Below, in pieces: positions 1 through 10,748 of a DNA stretch of 64,000 bases. The notes beneath the pieces were generated by a model. The model saw only the letters and a list, made by a program, of their open reading frames with translations, was not told the origin of the DNA and made no database searches. The first letter of the stretch is position 1, and each line of letters begins with the position of its first letter. A program made the translations under genes and the position numbers. This DNA is from Rotaria sp. Silwood1 (taxonomy: Eukaryota; Rotifera; Eurotatoria; Philodinida; Philodinidae), in contig CAJNOP010000026.1 of the NCBI GenBank assembly GCA_905250075.1, forward strand, positions 64,211 through 128,210. Direction: 5' to 3'.

Positions 1-737
1 CAGGAACCGATTTAGGACCAGTTATATCAAAAAAAGCTAAAGAACGTGTTCTTGAATTAGTTGAATCTGGTATTAACGAAGGTGCAAAATTAATTTTAGA
101 TGGACGAAATATTAAAGTACCCGGTTATGAAAATGGTAATTTTGTTGGACCAACTATTTTACATGATGTTAAAGTATATTTAATTAAAATTTTTTTTATT
201 ATTATTAAAAGATGCATAGAAATATTTTTGTTTTTCTCTTAGCCAAATATGGCATGTTATAAAGAAGAAATTTTTGGTCCTGTACTTGTTTCAATGAGTG
301 TTGATACATTAGATGATGCTATAAAAATAATTAATAACAATCCATATGGTAATGGTACAGCTATTTTTACAACAAATGGAGCTACAGCTAGAAAATTCAC
401 TCAAGAAATTGATGTTGGACAAGTAAAGAGAATTTGTTTTTTATGTGTTGATATAAAAATTAGAAAGAATTTTTTTTAGGTTGGTGTTAATGTTCCAATT
501 CCGGTACCACTTCCAATGTTTTCATTTACCGGTTCACGTGGTTCATTCCGAGGTGATACGAATTTCTATGGACGAAATGTAAGCAAAAAAGAAAAAAGAT
601 ATTATTTTGTTTTATTATGAATTTTCTTGTTGTCGTAGGGCATGAACTTTTATACACAATTAAAAACGGTAACTTCATCATGGCGACAAGAAGATGCAAC
701 ACCAATTGATGTTCAAATGTCAATGCCAACAATGTAA
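1..737 (+). CDS. ALDH6A1: methylmalonate-semialdehyde dehydrogenase, 3' part
   Basis: C-terminal part of a mitochondrial acylating aldehyde dehydrogenase that converts methylmalonate/malonate semialdehyde to propionyl-/acetyl-CoA in valine and pyrimidine breakdown. The 5' part lies outside the window. Exons: 1-173, 243-422, 480-578, 639-737, with introns of about 57-69 nt. Visible family signatures are GTDLGPVIS, the KEEIFGPVL block typical of the aldehyde dehydrogenase fold, [11 protein letters not shown], and the MMSDH-specific [21 protein letters not shown] followed by [17 protein letters not shown] near the end. The catalytic cysteine lies upstream of the window. All splice phases join in frame. 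The gene ends tail-to-tail with the GH5 gene, 100 bp away. Confidence 0.95.
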
Positions 738-837
738 TAAAAAAACGCAATACAAGAGAGCAATTCAAACTCGATATTCTTCTTGTTTTTTTCATTAAAT
801 ATTTGTAAACATTCATTTATAAATTTTATTTGTATGT

Positions 838-2047
838 TTACATTGTTGAAAGAATATCGATAAATGATTTTGATTTGATTTCTTTCCAATTATCTGTTAA
901 CAAACCAAACGATTCATGTAATTCAATTGTACCAGATCGAATATAGTAACTGCCAGCTAATACCCAATAAGACCAAGACATTGTTTCAGTGAATGATGTT
1001 TGAAAAAAGCCTTTAACACAATCAATAAAAGTATTATCACCTGTAAATTGATCGACATTTGTACCAAATTCCGTTAACCAAACAGGAGCTGTATAAGAAT
1101 GATCAGGTACTAAGATGAATCCCCATGCATTTTGAATGCCTGCCTTCATTTTATTACATTCATTTGAATGACCATAATTTGACCATGAGTACCAATGGGC
1201 TTCATAGACTATTTTATTTTAGAGACTATGTACAAAGGACATTCGAACGCTTGTTAAGAATTTTTGGCATTAAATAAGATTTAATACTCTTTGTAAAGTA
1301 TTCTATATCGAAATTCCATATGTACTTACAATGAAAGATGGAGATAAGCCTTAACGAGAGTAGTTTCAGATCTTTTCATTTGCTTCAATCTTGAAATATG
1401 AACATCGATTTTGTCCCTATATATTACCAGTCTGGTATATTTTGTCTAAGACCACGCAACTCATTTCTCAAACTCATTGCAATAACATATGGGCGATTAA
1501 TAGTTTTTTTAGCCATAAATATCAAACCATCAATCCATTGTTCAACATCAAAATATTGATCACCCCAAAACCCATTTCCATCAAATTTATGACAACACCA
1601 CATAGCTTTACTAATATGATTATCAAGTAAGACTAAAATATTATATTTTCCAAGTGTATTTAAAACAGAATCAAATACATATGAAATACTTTTATGAATA
1701 AGTAGTGGATTATTTTCTATAAAACCTTCTAAAGCTAATATTAAATTAAGTCTTGACAATGATTGATAAACAGTTAAATTAGATGAACGTGTTACATCAA
1801 TCGAATACGTTAAACGTACACAAGTCATATTCATTTCTTTTATAAGTAAAACAATATTATCTATTGAATTATGTTGTAAGCCTTCTGGTAACAATGTTTC
1901 CATACTTCCTGGCCAAGTAACACATTTCGTTCGAACTATTATACCATTGGCATCAATTATTGAATTACCCAATGTTGAAAATGGAAATTCATATGAATAA
2001 ATATTTGATAGAAATAAAGCATAGACAGCAAATATACAAAACAACAT
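838..2047 (-). pseudogene. GH5 cellulase-like glycoside hydrolase, middle region apparently broken
   Basis: Secreted glycoside hydrolase family 5 (endoglucanase-like) protein. The first exon (2047 down to about 1426) begins with a hydrophobic signal peptide (MLFCIFAVYALFLSNIYSYE). It continues with the family blocks RTKCVTWPGSMETLLPEGL, CVRLTYSIDV, LDNHISKAMWCC and SLRNELRGLRQN; the last holds the predicted acid/base Glu. The last exon (about 1210-838) carries YEAHWYSWSNYGHSN, WLTEFGTNVDQF with the predicted nucleophile Glu, and ends LSTM-stop. Between them about 45 family residues are expected. The intervening 1213-1425 gives only a degenerate match with in-frame stops near the EANEKI and NYSR positions, and splice phases do not fit. 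Such GH5 genes are common in plants, fungi and bacteria and are known as acquired genes in bdelloid rotifers; acquisition here is inferred. Alternative: a live gene with an intron arrangement I have not resolved. Confidence 0.7.
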
Positions 2048-2389
2048 TTCTAAGTTTTGTTTTTTTCTTTATTGTAAATATAACCATTGTGAGGCTACCC
2101 GAACCCGAACCGGATCATTTAGTTTGGGAAAAAAATAATGATTTTATTGGACACTGTATTCACCAATAGGTATCGTAAAATTCGAAAATCGTCACTAAAA
2201 AGGAGCACAAAAAAATGATTTTGGAAATCGCTGTCTTAGTAACAATAATGTGAAATCAGTAGAATGTTTGCTATAACTATAACTTTAATACCTGAGTATT
2301 AATATTCTTGCGTAATCAAGTTGATTTTTTCTTACCAAGAAAAAATTACTAACAAAATTAGACTTAATTCAATGCAACTTATCACTTGA

Positions 2390-3245
2390 ATTGAATTGAA
2401 TTTTCTATAATGAATTTGATATCACTAATACTATAACATACATGAATTTCTGCGAGTCTCAGACGAGGACTTTAAAGGTTTGAACATCATTTTTCCCAAT
2501 ATCTGAACGAGCTGCATCGATTGCTGCCATTTGAAGATTAGCAAAAATTTTTTTAGTGATGATGTTGATATTAGTAATACTAATACATTTACGAATTTCT
2601 GCGAGTTTTGGACGGGGTGTATTCAAGTGTTAACATAATTTCTATCAACAACTCAACCAGTGATATCGACAGTTAACACTTAAAAGTTGGCAGAAATTTT
2701 TCTAGTGGTGATGTTGGTTAACATCTTGACTAGCTGCATCTATTGATGGCATTTAGAAGTTAGCAGAAATTTCTCCAGTCGTCGTGTTGGTATTAGCAAA
2801 ACTAAATTGTTGATGAATTTGTTCGAGCCTCAGACGGTGTTTTCAAAGGACAAACATCCTTATCAGTAGCATCTGAACGAGCTGTATCGATTGCTGCCAT
2901 TGAGAAGTTAGCAGAAATTTCTGTTCTCATGATGTTCGTATTAGTAATACCAATACATTTATGAATTTCTGCAGCTTTTGGGCGGCTTGTATTTAGGTGT
3001 TAACATCATTGCTCTCAACAACTCAATCAGTGGTATCCACTGATGACATTTAAAAGTTAGAACAAATTGTTTTAGTAAAAATGTTCGTATTAGTAATACT
3101 ATACTGTTGATGAATTTGTACGCGTTTTAGGCAGTGATTTTAAAGGTGTGATAATCATTTCCCTCAACATCTGAACTAGGTGCATCGATTGATGGCATTT
3201 AAAAGTTAGCAGAAATTTTTTTCATGATGATGTTAGTATTGGTTT
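2390..3245. repeat. diverged tandem array, about 150-bp units in alternating A/B types
   Basis: A recurring block (GAATTT then TGCGAG or a variant, a C/G-rich spot, an AACATC stretch, a CTGAACGAGCTGCATCGATTG-like stretch, AGAAATTT, GATGTT, ATTAGTAATAC) restarts near 2443, 2593, 2815, 2963 and 3112. Steps are 150, 148 and 149 nt, plus one 222-nt step that includes a partial unit around 2720-2790. Units at 2443, 2815 and 3112 resemble each other (type A). Units at 2593 and 2963 share a distinct GTTTTGG/GGCGG...AGGTGTTAACAT version (type B). Copies are strongly diverged and contain no coding frame. Downstream of the array nothing is seen until the NUPR1-like gene. Confidence 0.85.
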
Positions 3246-3404
3246 GGTTATCCGGGTAGCTTCAACGACCCGTAAAAATATATTTAAATGAAGATCATAA
3301 ACGAATAGGAGAGAGAAAAAAGAACAATAAATCTGTCACATAGTCACGAAGATAAATGTTTATGATTAGATAAAATGACAGATATAGATAAAATTTTATA
3401 TCAT

Positions 3405-3707
3405 TCATTTATGTCCATGTAATCGGTTCTTTTCATTATTAGCCATTGCGGTAACAATTTTTCTTGTATCGCCACCAGCATCATGACGTTGGGAATTTAA
3501 TTCCACTTCTATTTTACTACGTTGTTTACCACCACTATTAACATTAAAAAAAACGAACAAATATATCGTGTCTTTTTTTGTTTTCTTTTTTTTTTTGATG
3601 CAATAAGTTTACCTTCCAGCATGGAAATATTTTTCATATTGTTCATAAGTATCTTCAGCATTTTGTTCAGCTAAAGCTGTAGCTGATACAGAATTTGTTG
3701 ATGTCAT
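3405..3707 (-). CDS. NUPR1/p8-like small nuclear stress protein
   Basis: Two exons, 3707-3613 and 3534-3405, with a 78-nt GT...AG intron, give a 74-residue basic protein. It matches the NUPR1 (p8) domain layout: an acidic N-terminal part with DTYEQYEKYF (compare DLYSLAHSYL in vertebrates), a glycine turn SGGKQRSK, then a basic segment with AGGDTRKIVTAMANNEKNR (compare the conserved GGHERKLVTKLQNSE). NUPR1 proteins are intrinsically disordered, DNA-binding stress-response chromatin factors. Start chosen at the only upstream ATG in frame. Too short to be predicted without splicing. Identity rests on motif order and length; the function in this organism is inferred. Confidence 0.8.
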
Positions 3708-4679
3708 TGAAATAGATATCTATCAAGAAAAAAAACACAGTATTTATTCATATGATTGCAAACTAAATGATGTGTTGCAAACAAATACAATGATGTTGAA
3801 TGATAAAATGCATTTCATTCAATAATAATAAATCCCCTCGATACAAAGGAACGCAAAGAAAAGAAAATAAGCAAAGGAATAATTTGATTGCATTACTATC
3901 TTCATCACCTCTAAGAAATGTAGGATAAGAATTGCGCTACTTCCTATTCCTATTACCGATGTTAGTGGCGGTCTTACCAATCTTCTATGATGTCGCTGTG
4001 GAAAGAATAAGAAAGATACATATAAAGAAATTTACCAGGGATATAGAAAGGGTCACATATGGTTTGAATCAAAGTAAATATAATAAAATAAAGTAAAAGA
4101 TTAGTCATAGAAAGAAATTTTATTTTCTTCTTTCTTCATAAATAAATATAAATCATCATGTTGAAATTTTTTTTAAATTAATATATAATGATTCATGAGT
4201 AGTAAAATAAATAAAAAGGTCAGCAAATGAAATAACTATAAAATCAGTCAATTTAATCATTGAGTAGTAAATTACTTAAATGATCAGTTATTAATTTTAA
4301 TTATGTTTGTAGATAGATTTAAAAATTAGTAAATACAATTGATTAACGGTCAATTATATTAAACGCTTAGGCTCAGTAGAAAAAATGAAATAATTATAGA
4401 GTGAATCACTTTTATTCTTTTTTTCCTTTCTCTTCAGCTGTTCTACATATGTTTTTATTCTTTTAACCTATACATTTTGACAATAAGAAGAATCATGGTT
4501 TTTATTCTTCTTATCATTCATTATCTGAAACAAAGAAAAAGAAATTTCTCGACTTCTTTCCTAATAGTTATCTGTATCTACCCCGATGTACAAACATATG
4601 TTATTTTTCAACTAAAAATAACTTATTTCACGTTTACAGAATTTGACGCATTTGTAATTACGAAATACAAGTGTCTCGA
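3708..4679. other. intergenic, no gene seen
   Basis: AT-rich spacer upstream of the NUPR1-like gene. It probably contains that gene's promoter, but no clear TATA box, tRNA or coding frame stands out. Confidence 0.6.
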
Positions 4680-5910
4680 TATGAAAGTACCCGAAAACCA
4701 AAAGAATCAAACTGCTGGTTTAAAAAAACATGCATTTGATAATTCTAGCGAAGCAAATGCCTTAATTAAAAATTAATCGTCAAAATATTACACAAACTAT
4801 TCAGAAGATCGGAGAAAAAGTATATTATAGATGCAAGAAAATCGAATACCGTGGTCTCTAGTGTAGTGCAAGTATTTATCTCTTAAATTATGCAGTTTGT
4901 GATAAAGTAACTGTTTATGAAACATAAGTTGAATACGAACATCATAATGGCACAAATCGTGGTATTGATGAAATTGTTAAAAAGTGCCTAGAAGATTTAT
5001 TTAATGATCGTATAAAGAAAGCAAAATTAATTCTTCTAGTACTTCACTCAAGAATAAAAATAATACCAACGTTAGTACATCTAAACAATTATCTTTTCTA
5101 TGATAGAAAAGAGAAATTTGATTCTCATAGAGTGAGTTTAGGTGAATTAGAACAATCGTTTGAAAATAATCACAATAATCTAATGTATTAAAACGAATCT
5201 TTTGTTGTATCATGCAAGATATCATATGACAATGATGAATATGGAGATGTAAAATATGATGATGAAAACAAATCGCGTATCTATGTATTATTTGTTCGTT
5301 TACTCAACATTGCAGTGATATCATAAAAATATACTTGCTGATGCTACTGATAAACTATCTATATCGTCTCTTTTTTTAGCAACTGCGACGCAATTATACC
5401 CCAGTAGCAATCACACTGTGACTCGTAATTGCGAAAAACCTATGACGTAGTTACTGTAGTCACGTTAGAAAAATTGTCGCTGCACGCAACCATAATTTCT
5501 TTCATCGTAACTGCGTCGTAATTTTTCGCAATTACGACTACATTGTGATGTAGTTACAATGGAAGAATCATAGTAGCGTGTAGCTATGGTAAAAAAATCA
5601 TAGTTACATTGTAATCGCATCGGCATTCGGTCGTAATCGGAAATTGACTAGTATGGTAAGGTTTTTCAGTACTGATTATTGGAATGTCTGGTTCGAATTA
5701 AGCATGTCATCTATTTTGTTGAGCAATATGTGCTGATGAAAAAGAAAACATTCTCAATTTATCTTCAATAATCTTCAAATTGGTATGCAAAACAGTGTAT
5801 AAGTATCGCTATTAATTTGAAATATTGTAAATCACCAGCGGTAGCAAAGACAGGATCGATCGGTGAAAAAAGAAAAGGAAGTAGACCAGCAGAGGTTAAA
5901 TCTACTTTAC
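4680..5910 (+). pseudogene. degenerate MULE-type (Mutator-like) transposase remnant
   Basis: Conceptual translation, with several frame changes and stops, gives blocks of a rotifer-type MULE transposase with an N-terminal zinc-finger-like region. These are FDNSSEANALIK (4730s), VKKCLEDLFNDRIKKAKLIL (4975-5035), PTLVHLNNYL, FDSHRVSLGELEQ (5115-5155), RIYVLFVRLLNIA (5275-5310) and ADATDKL (5340). After an unrelated insertion come GFSVLIIGMS (5660-5690) and CADEKENILNLSSIIF (5730s). A basic tail-like segment (KTGSIGEKRKGSRPAEVKS) lies at 5847-5905. The many stops show it is long dead. Family identity is from motif recognition of MULE proteins; no terminal inverted repeats were found. Confidence 0.65.
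5354..5650. mobile_element. 289-bp short insertion inside the MULE remnant, ACTA flanking repeats
   Basis: The MULE-like reading is interrupted between D-K-L and V-W. The interrupting stretch 5358-5646 is flanked by ACTA at 5354-5357 and again at 5647-5650; deleting one copy plus the insert rejoins the transposase frame exactly. The insert is built from CGTAATTGCG/CGCAATTACG-type motifs and holds a hairpin (GTCGTAATT at 5515-5523, AATTACGAC at 5530-5538) and a smaller CATTGT...ACAATG pair. It has no coding frame. It looks like a short non-autonomous element. Clear terminal inverted repeats are not visible, so the class is undetermined. Confidence 0.6.
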
Positions 5911-6462
5911 TAATACAATAATTCAATGTTTGCCTATTTTCAATTATTTTTTAAGCTTCTTTGTATTTATTCTATAGATTTTTGATATATTTAAATTTAT
6001 TTTCTACTAGTAAAGCATATTTTTCTAATGATAAATTTTTGTAGTTATTACTACTATCTACATTTAATAAAGTAACTATTTTATAATTAATTCTCGTGTA
6101 TCTACTACTGAACGTTCAACGGTTATACTGACTATTAAATTGGTAGCCATTATTTAATGTATATACAACGTTCAAGATTAAGAAAAAAAGGAGGAGAATT
6201 ATAAACTGGTAATTGATAAAATAATACAAAAGTCATTTTTATTGAGAAATAAACTTAAAATCCTTTTTTGTGCGTTCTTCTCTCTCTCGAATTTTTTGAC
6301 CTATGAAAATGCTTTGTTTATCAATCTAATCTTTGATTATTCAATTTATGCAATAGTAATTCTTTCAAAAACTCGAATTAACCATCTTGTTAGTATCTAC
6401 GAGTGAATCTGTTAATAGCCAATCAAAGTGATATTTTGCTCATAAATAGGAATCCATGAGAA

Positions 6463-6797
6463 TACCAAGATATTTATAGAAAAATCAAAAACAATGAATT
6501 TTCATTTTTATTTTTTTACATAAGCAGGTCTCTCGAGTCTGAATATATGCTGAAAATTTCAGTCAAAACTGATAGTTCCTTCTCGAATTCTTGAATATTT
6601 AAAAAAAAGAACAATTGAATGCTACTAAAAAGTCGTGAAGCCTACTTTTTTTTGTTTGGTATTCAATACATCGAGAGAAAACTATACGCTTTAGGCTGAT
6701 AGTTTTAGGGTATCTTAAAGATTAAGAGACCTATTTATGTACAAAACTTTAGATGAAAATTTCTTCGTTTTTGTTTTTCTATAAATATCTTGACATA
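6463..6797. repeat. long imperfect inverted repeat (foldback), arms about 135 bp
   Basis: The left arm, about 6463-6597, matches the reverse complement of 6663-6797 over its whole length with scattered mismatches and small gaps. Shared blocks include CAAGATATTTATAGAAAAA, AATTTTCAT, ACATAA then AGGTCTCT, ACTATCAG-like/ACTGATAG, TCTCGA and TTGAATA. A spacer of about 65 bp separates the arms. There is no ORF. Candidates are a foldback/MITE-type element or a transcribed hairpin. The rest of 5911-7124 is AT-rich spacer with no gene seen. Confidence 0.75.
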
Positions 6798-7124
6798 CAC
6801 CAAAAAACAAGATAAAACGGTTACAGCTCCATTACGAAAGCCTATAGAAAGAAATTCTTTCAAAGCTTTCTCGTCTTCTTTAGTCCTACTTATGAGAAAA
6901 TTATCACTTCGATTGGCAATTAACAGTTAGATATATTCTCTCGTTAGATGAAAAACTGCTATATGAATTTTATCTCCAACAATGAAGATGGTTGTATTTA
7001 TATCAACTGATAAATCTTAAGTAAAAGATTTTTTTCGTTTATGATTAAGATAATTATACTAAGATGAATATTGTTAGATAACATCAAAGTTTTTTATTTC
7101 ATAAACGCGGTAAGAATACTAAAT

Positions 7125-10100
7125 ATGAATTTTATAGTTAATAACGTATCACATGTATATAATAAAACACCAAATTTTAATCGTTTAATTGAACGAATTC
7201 GACAATGTATTCGTGAACGTGAAATAACAAAAAAACAACAACAACAAGATATAAAAATTTATTCGATTCTTCATTATTTTGAACATATAAAACGATGTAT
7301 TCATGATAATCCATTGATTGGTCGAGTACTATTTCAATTTTATAATACAATAAAATATTTTCCTTCACATAATAATCGTATGAATAAAAATAAAAGAATT
7401 GGTTATTTTTTCATTATTTTTTTTTTAAATAAAAGGATTTCCTTCAACAATTATATTCGATACTAATGAATCAAAAATGAATTTAGAATCTAAAACTTCC
7501 ATTGATAATTTATCTATTGTTAGTAGTCAAATTGAAATAAAATCAGATCTATCGAAAATTAATTTAACTATGTCACAATCAGCTGAATTAAATAATTTAC
7601 AAACAGTAAAATCGACTACTCACTTTATTCAACCAATGCGACTTCCTCGTCAAATCGGTGGTTTAATGACAAAAGCAACTTTATCAGCCATTAACAAGGT
7701 TTTATAATCTAAAAAAAGAAAAGATTTTTCTTTTGATATTATGAAAAATAGCTTTTAATACAGTCCTTCGGCGATTAGAATATGAAGCACAATGCTGCTA
7801 ATCATAGATAGTTAATTTTACTCAATCTATTTTTAGATACATATTTTCACAGTATTTTTATTCTATTTCTGCAGAAATTCAATAAGGAAGTAGGTCATAC
7901 CTACAAACAAGAAGTTATTAATATACGTTCTGCACAACCTTGTAAAGTACGAGCGTCGTAACCTATCAACTTGTGACTATTTTTGGACATTATATAGTGT
8001 CGAAACCTTTTCTAAAATTATATAGTAAGAAAAAAGACAGAAGTGAAAGTGACCTGCGAACAAAAAATAGATTGATTGCACACGACTCAACAGGAATAGA
8101 TGTATCACTATCCTATTCTTTATACATATAGCTATTTAAATATATATTTAGTTTTCTAATTGTGAGTTTTATCTTATTCTTCGAAAAATAATTGAAACAA
8201 TTGATATTCAACAAGAACATTCACCTGTAATATCTACAGCAAAATTTAACATCCCCAAAAAGGTACCACAAAAAGAGAGAAAGATATAGGCATGTAAAAT
8301 GATGTTCAAACGATGATCTATGGTTAGAATGGTGCTACGAGTATACATTTATATTTCCACAACTTCTCTTGATTCTGCTATAAATAACACGTTTAAGATT
8401 TGATAAGTCGCAAATAATCTTTAGGAATAATCTCTTATTTAGAATTCTTACAAGTTCGGCTACATCGAAACATGTTTTCGATTCAACTAGTTGAATTTCT
8501 GAAAAAAAGAAGACAATCATTAAATCCAAATAGTGTTGATAGTTAGAAATTTTCGAGAGATTTTGTGTTTGGTTTATTTGCTGTATGGTTGAAACAAACG
8601 GAATAAAATCACATAAAAAAAAAACTGATACGAAAATTTATATCTTTCTCTGGTGCCAAACAGAAAATGTTGAAGATTATAAAATAAAGTATCAGAGCAA
8701 GCTCAGATTGCCACAATGTCAGCAGGGCATATTATAAATTGTCAAAATGGCGTACTCTTCAGCCGTCTAATGATCTGTGATGCAGTGGAAGATGTTCGTC
8801 AGGTGTCTGTTACAGTCTAAGGAGAAAAGATACAAATGTTTATCCCTATACTTCAACACTCTTTTTAGATTATGGTTCACAAAATTTTCTTGTTTTATTT
8901 TTGAGGCACCTCGACAACGTACTACACGTGATATTGAAGTTCTAGAACATCTATTGAACCGTTGTGAAAGTCTTCATCATTTGCCTACGAATGTTCGTCA
9001 TTATGCTGGTTGATTAATTTAATATTGATGCTTTTTTTTTTTTGTTCATACTACTAATTCATCTTAAATTTTAGCTCGTTCACTTTTACTTTTTACGTAT
9101 CATCCAAGTACAGTTCTTACTCGTCAAAATTTTCCTTCGTTTCTGGTTTATATAATTGTTTATGGTAGTTGAAATATTTGTTTTTTATTGTTTTAAAAAA
9201 TAAAGATTTTCTTTGTTATTATATGTCAATGTATCTTATTACTCGAAACGAATCAAACAACAATATTTGGTCATCGATTAAATATTGGTGATGTATACGG
9301 AGATGATTCTCTTCAATCAATAAATTATTATCATTTAAATGGTTTAATAACAGATGACATGAATTATTGTAATTTAATAGGATTTTTTTCAAGAGATATT
9401 AGAGTAAATTATAAATGAATATTTCCTTAGCATTTTTTTAAATTTTAATATAATAAAAAGGCTTATGAAAATTATTTATCTGATATGATGAAAAAATCAT
9501 TACTAGAACAATTTCGAATGCAATCAATATTTAGTAGTATTCAATGGCGAAATGATATTTTAGATTTTATTGTGAGTTTTTTTATTAATGCTTTTATTTT
9601 ATTTTATTTTTTTGATATATTCGAATAAAGTTTGTTATTAGTTAAAATGGTCTCATTATAAACAGTATTCAATTGATGAAATCATTTATGGAAATGAAGA
9701 ATATGAACATGAGAATTTATATTTTATTCTACATGGTCAAATTTCTTTTGTACGTTTACTTGATTTTCCATCCATAATAATTAAACATCCAGAATATAGT
9801 CAACTTTATTATAAACTAAATAACAAAAAGATTAATAAAGCAAAAATTAAACAGATAAATATAGCAGGTATAATTTATTTGATTCATTATTCTTATTATT
9901 AATAGTGTGATATACCATATTAGAATTTCTTTCAATGCATAAATGACTATTTCTCTAATATCTGATCACTTTTATATTTTAGATCAATATCATCCCAGTA
10001 ATGATGAAGATTCAATATCGAGTTCATTAAATCCCCCAATGAATATTAGTAATCGTTCTTCATTAATCGGTTTAAATATTCCAGCAATCACATCAAAGTC

Positions 10101-10748
10101 AAATCCTCAACGACATATTAATGCTATGATAAACGAAAAAATCACTCAACAAATTGTATCAAATATCTTAATTTTACATCATTGATGTTTTTGTTTTCTT
10201 AGACAGATGAAAAATGTTCAAAACCAAAAACTACATGGCGTTTTCTTCAAATATTTGTTCTTTCAAATGGACATTATTTTGGATTTGAATCAACAACAAT
10301 TCATTCATGGTATCTGACTCGTAGTACAGTCGATATAATTTCAAGTAATATTCATTGTTATTAAATAGTTTTATTGCTTTTTAATTCTCAAAGTTCCAAA
10401 ACATCATTTTAAAGAACTTGGTTCTTTTGCACCAATGATATTTGAAAAACTTCGTGAAGATTTTCTTGATATTTTTCCAAATGAAATTCTCATTCGTAAT
10501 TCATATATAAAATATCTTCAAACAAATAAATCAAATGAACATGAAGTTTCGACAATCAAATTTAGTAATCATAAAAAACGATCAACTATTAATAATCATG
10601 ACATGCAAAACATTAATTGGATTCCAAAACAAAATATTCTCAGTATAAAAAAAAATAATTTCTTTTTCATAGTAACACACAAAAAAAAATTTCTATAGAT
10701 CAATACAAAGAAAAACTTCGTTTATCAAATAAAACATTATGTAATTAA
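7125..10748 (+). CDS. cyclic nucleotide-binding domain protein (CNBD2-like)
   Basis: Eleven exons join in phase: 7125-7377, 7436-7698, 8906-9008, 9075-9145, 9206-9403, 9461-9571, 9642-9867, 9983-10155, 10203-10344, 10394-10642, 10699-10748, giving about 612 residues. After a basic N-terminal helix (RLIERIRQCIRERE) comes QRTTRDIEVLEHLLNRC...LPTNVRHYA, the usual lead-in to a cNMP-binding beta barrel, then FGHRLNIGDVYGDDSL. A second, weaker barrel-like segment is NLYFILHGQISFVRLL. This layout resembles CNBD2, a sperm-associated cAMP-binding protein of about 576 residues in mammals; ligand binding here is unproven, as I see no convincing phosphate-binding-cassette arginine. Intron 2 (7699-8905) is unusually long. 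The fourth exon could alternatively end at 9164, but then the phase breaks. ATG 7125 is the first usable ATG; the true start could lie further upstream. Confidence 0.7.

Noticed and set aside
4477..4680. Open frame with a hydrophobic N-terminus before the MULE remnant
   Set aside because: It lacks an ATG at its start and has no family resemblance; only the part from about 4730 on resembles the transposase.
7402..7435. A 34-nt intron in the same gene (donor at 7402)
   Set aside because: The donor at 7378 gives a 58-nt intron with the same phase, in line with all other introns in the window.
9146..9205. Exon 4 of the cyclic-nucleotide-binding gene ending at 9164 instead of 9145
   Set aside because: It gives an attractive YIIVYG ending but leaves a 41-nt intron and a broken reading phase; 9145 gives a 60-nt intron and a continuous frame.
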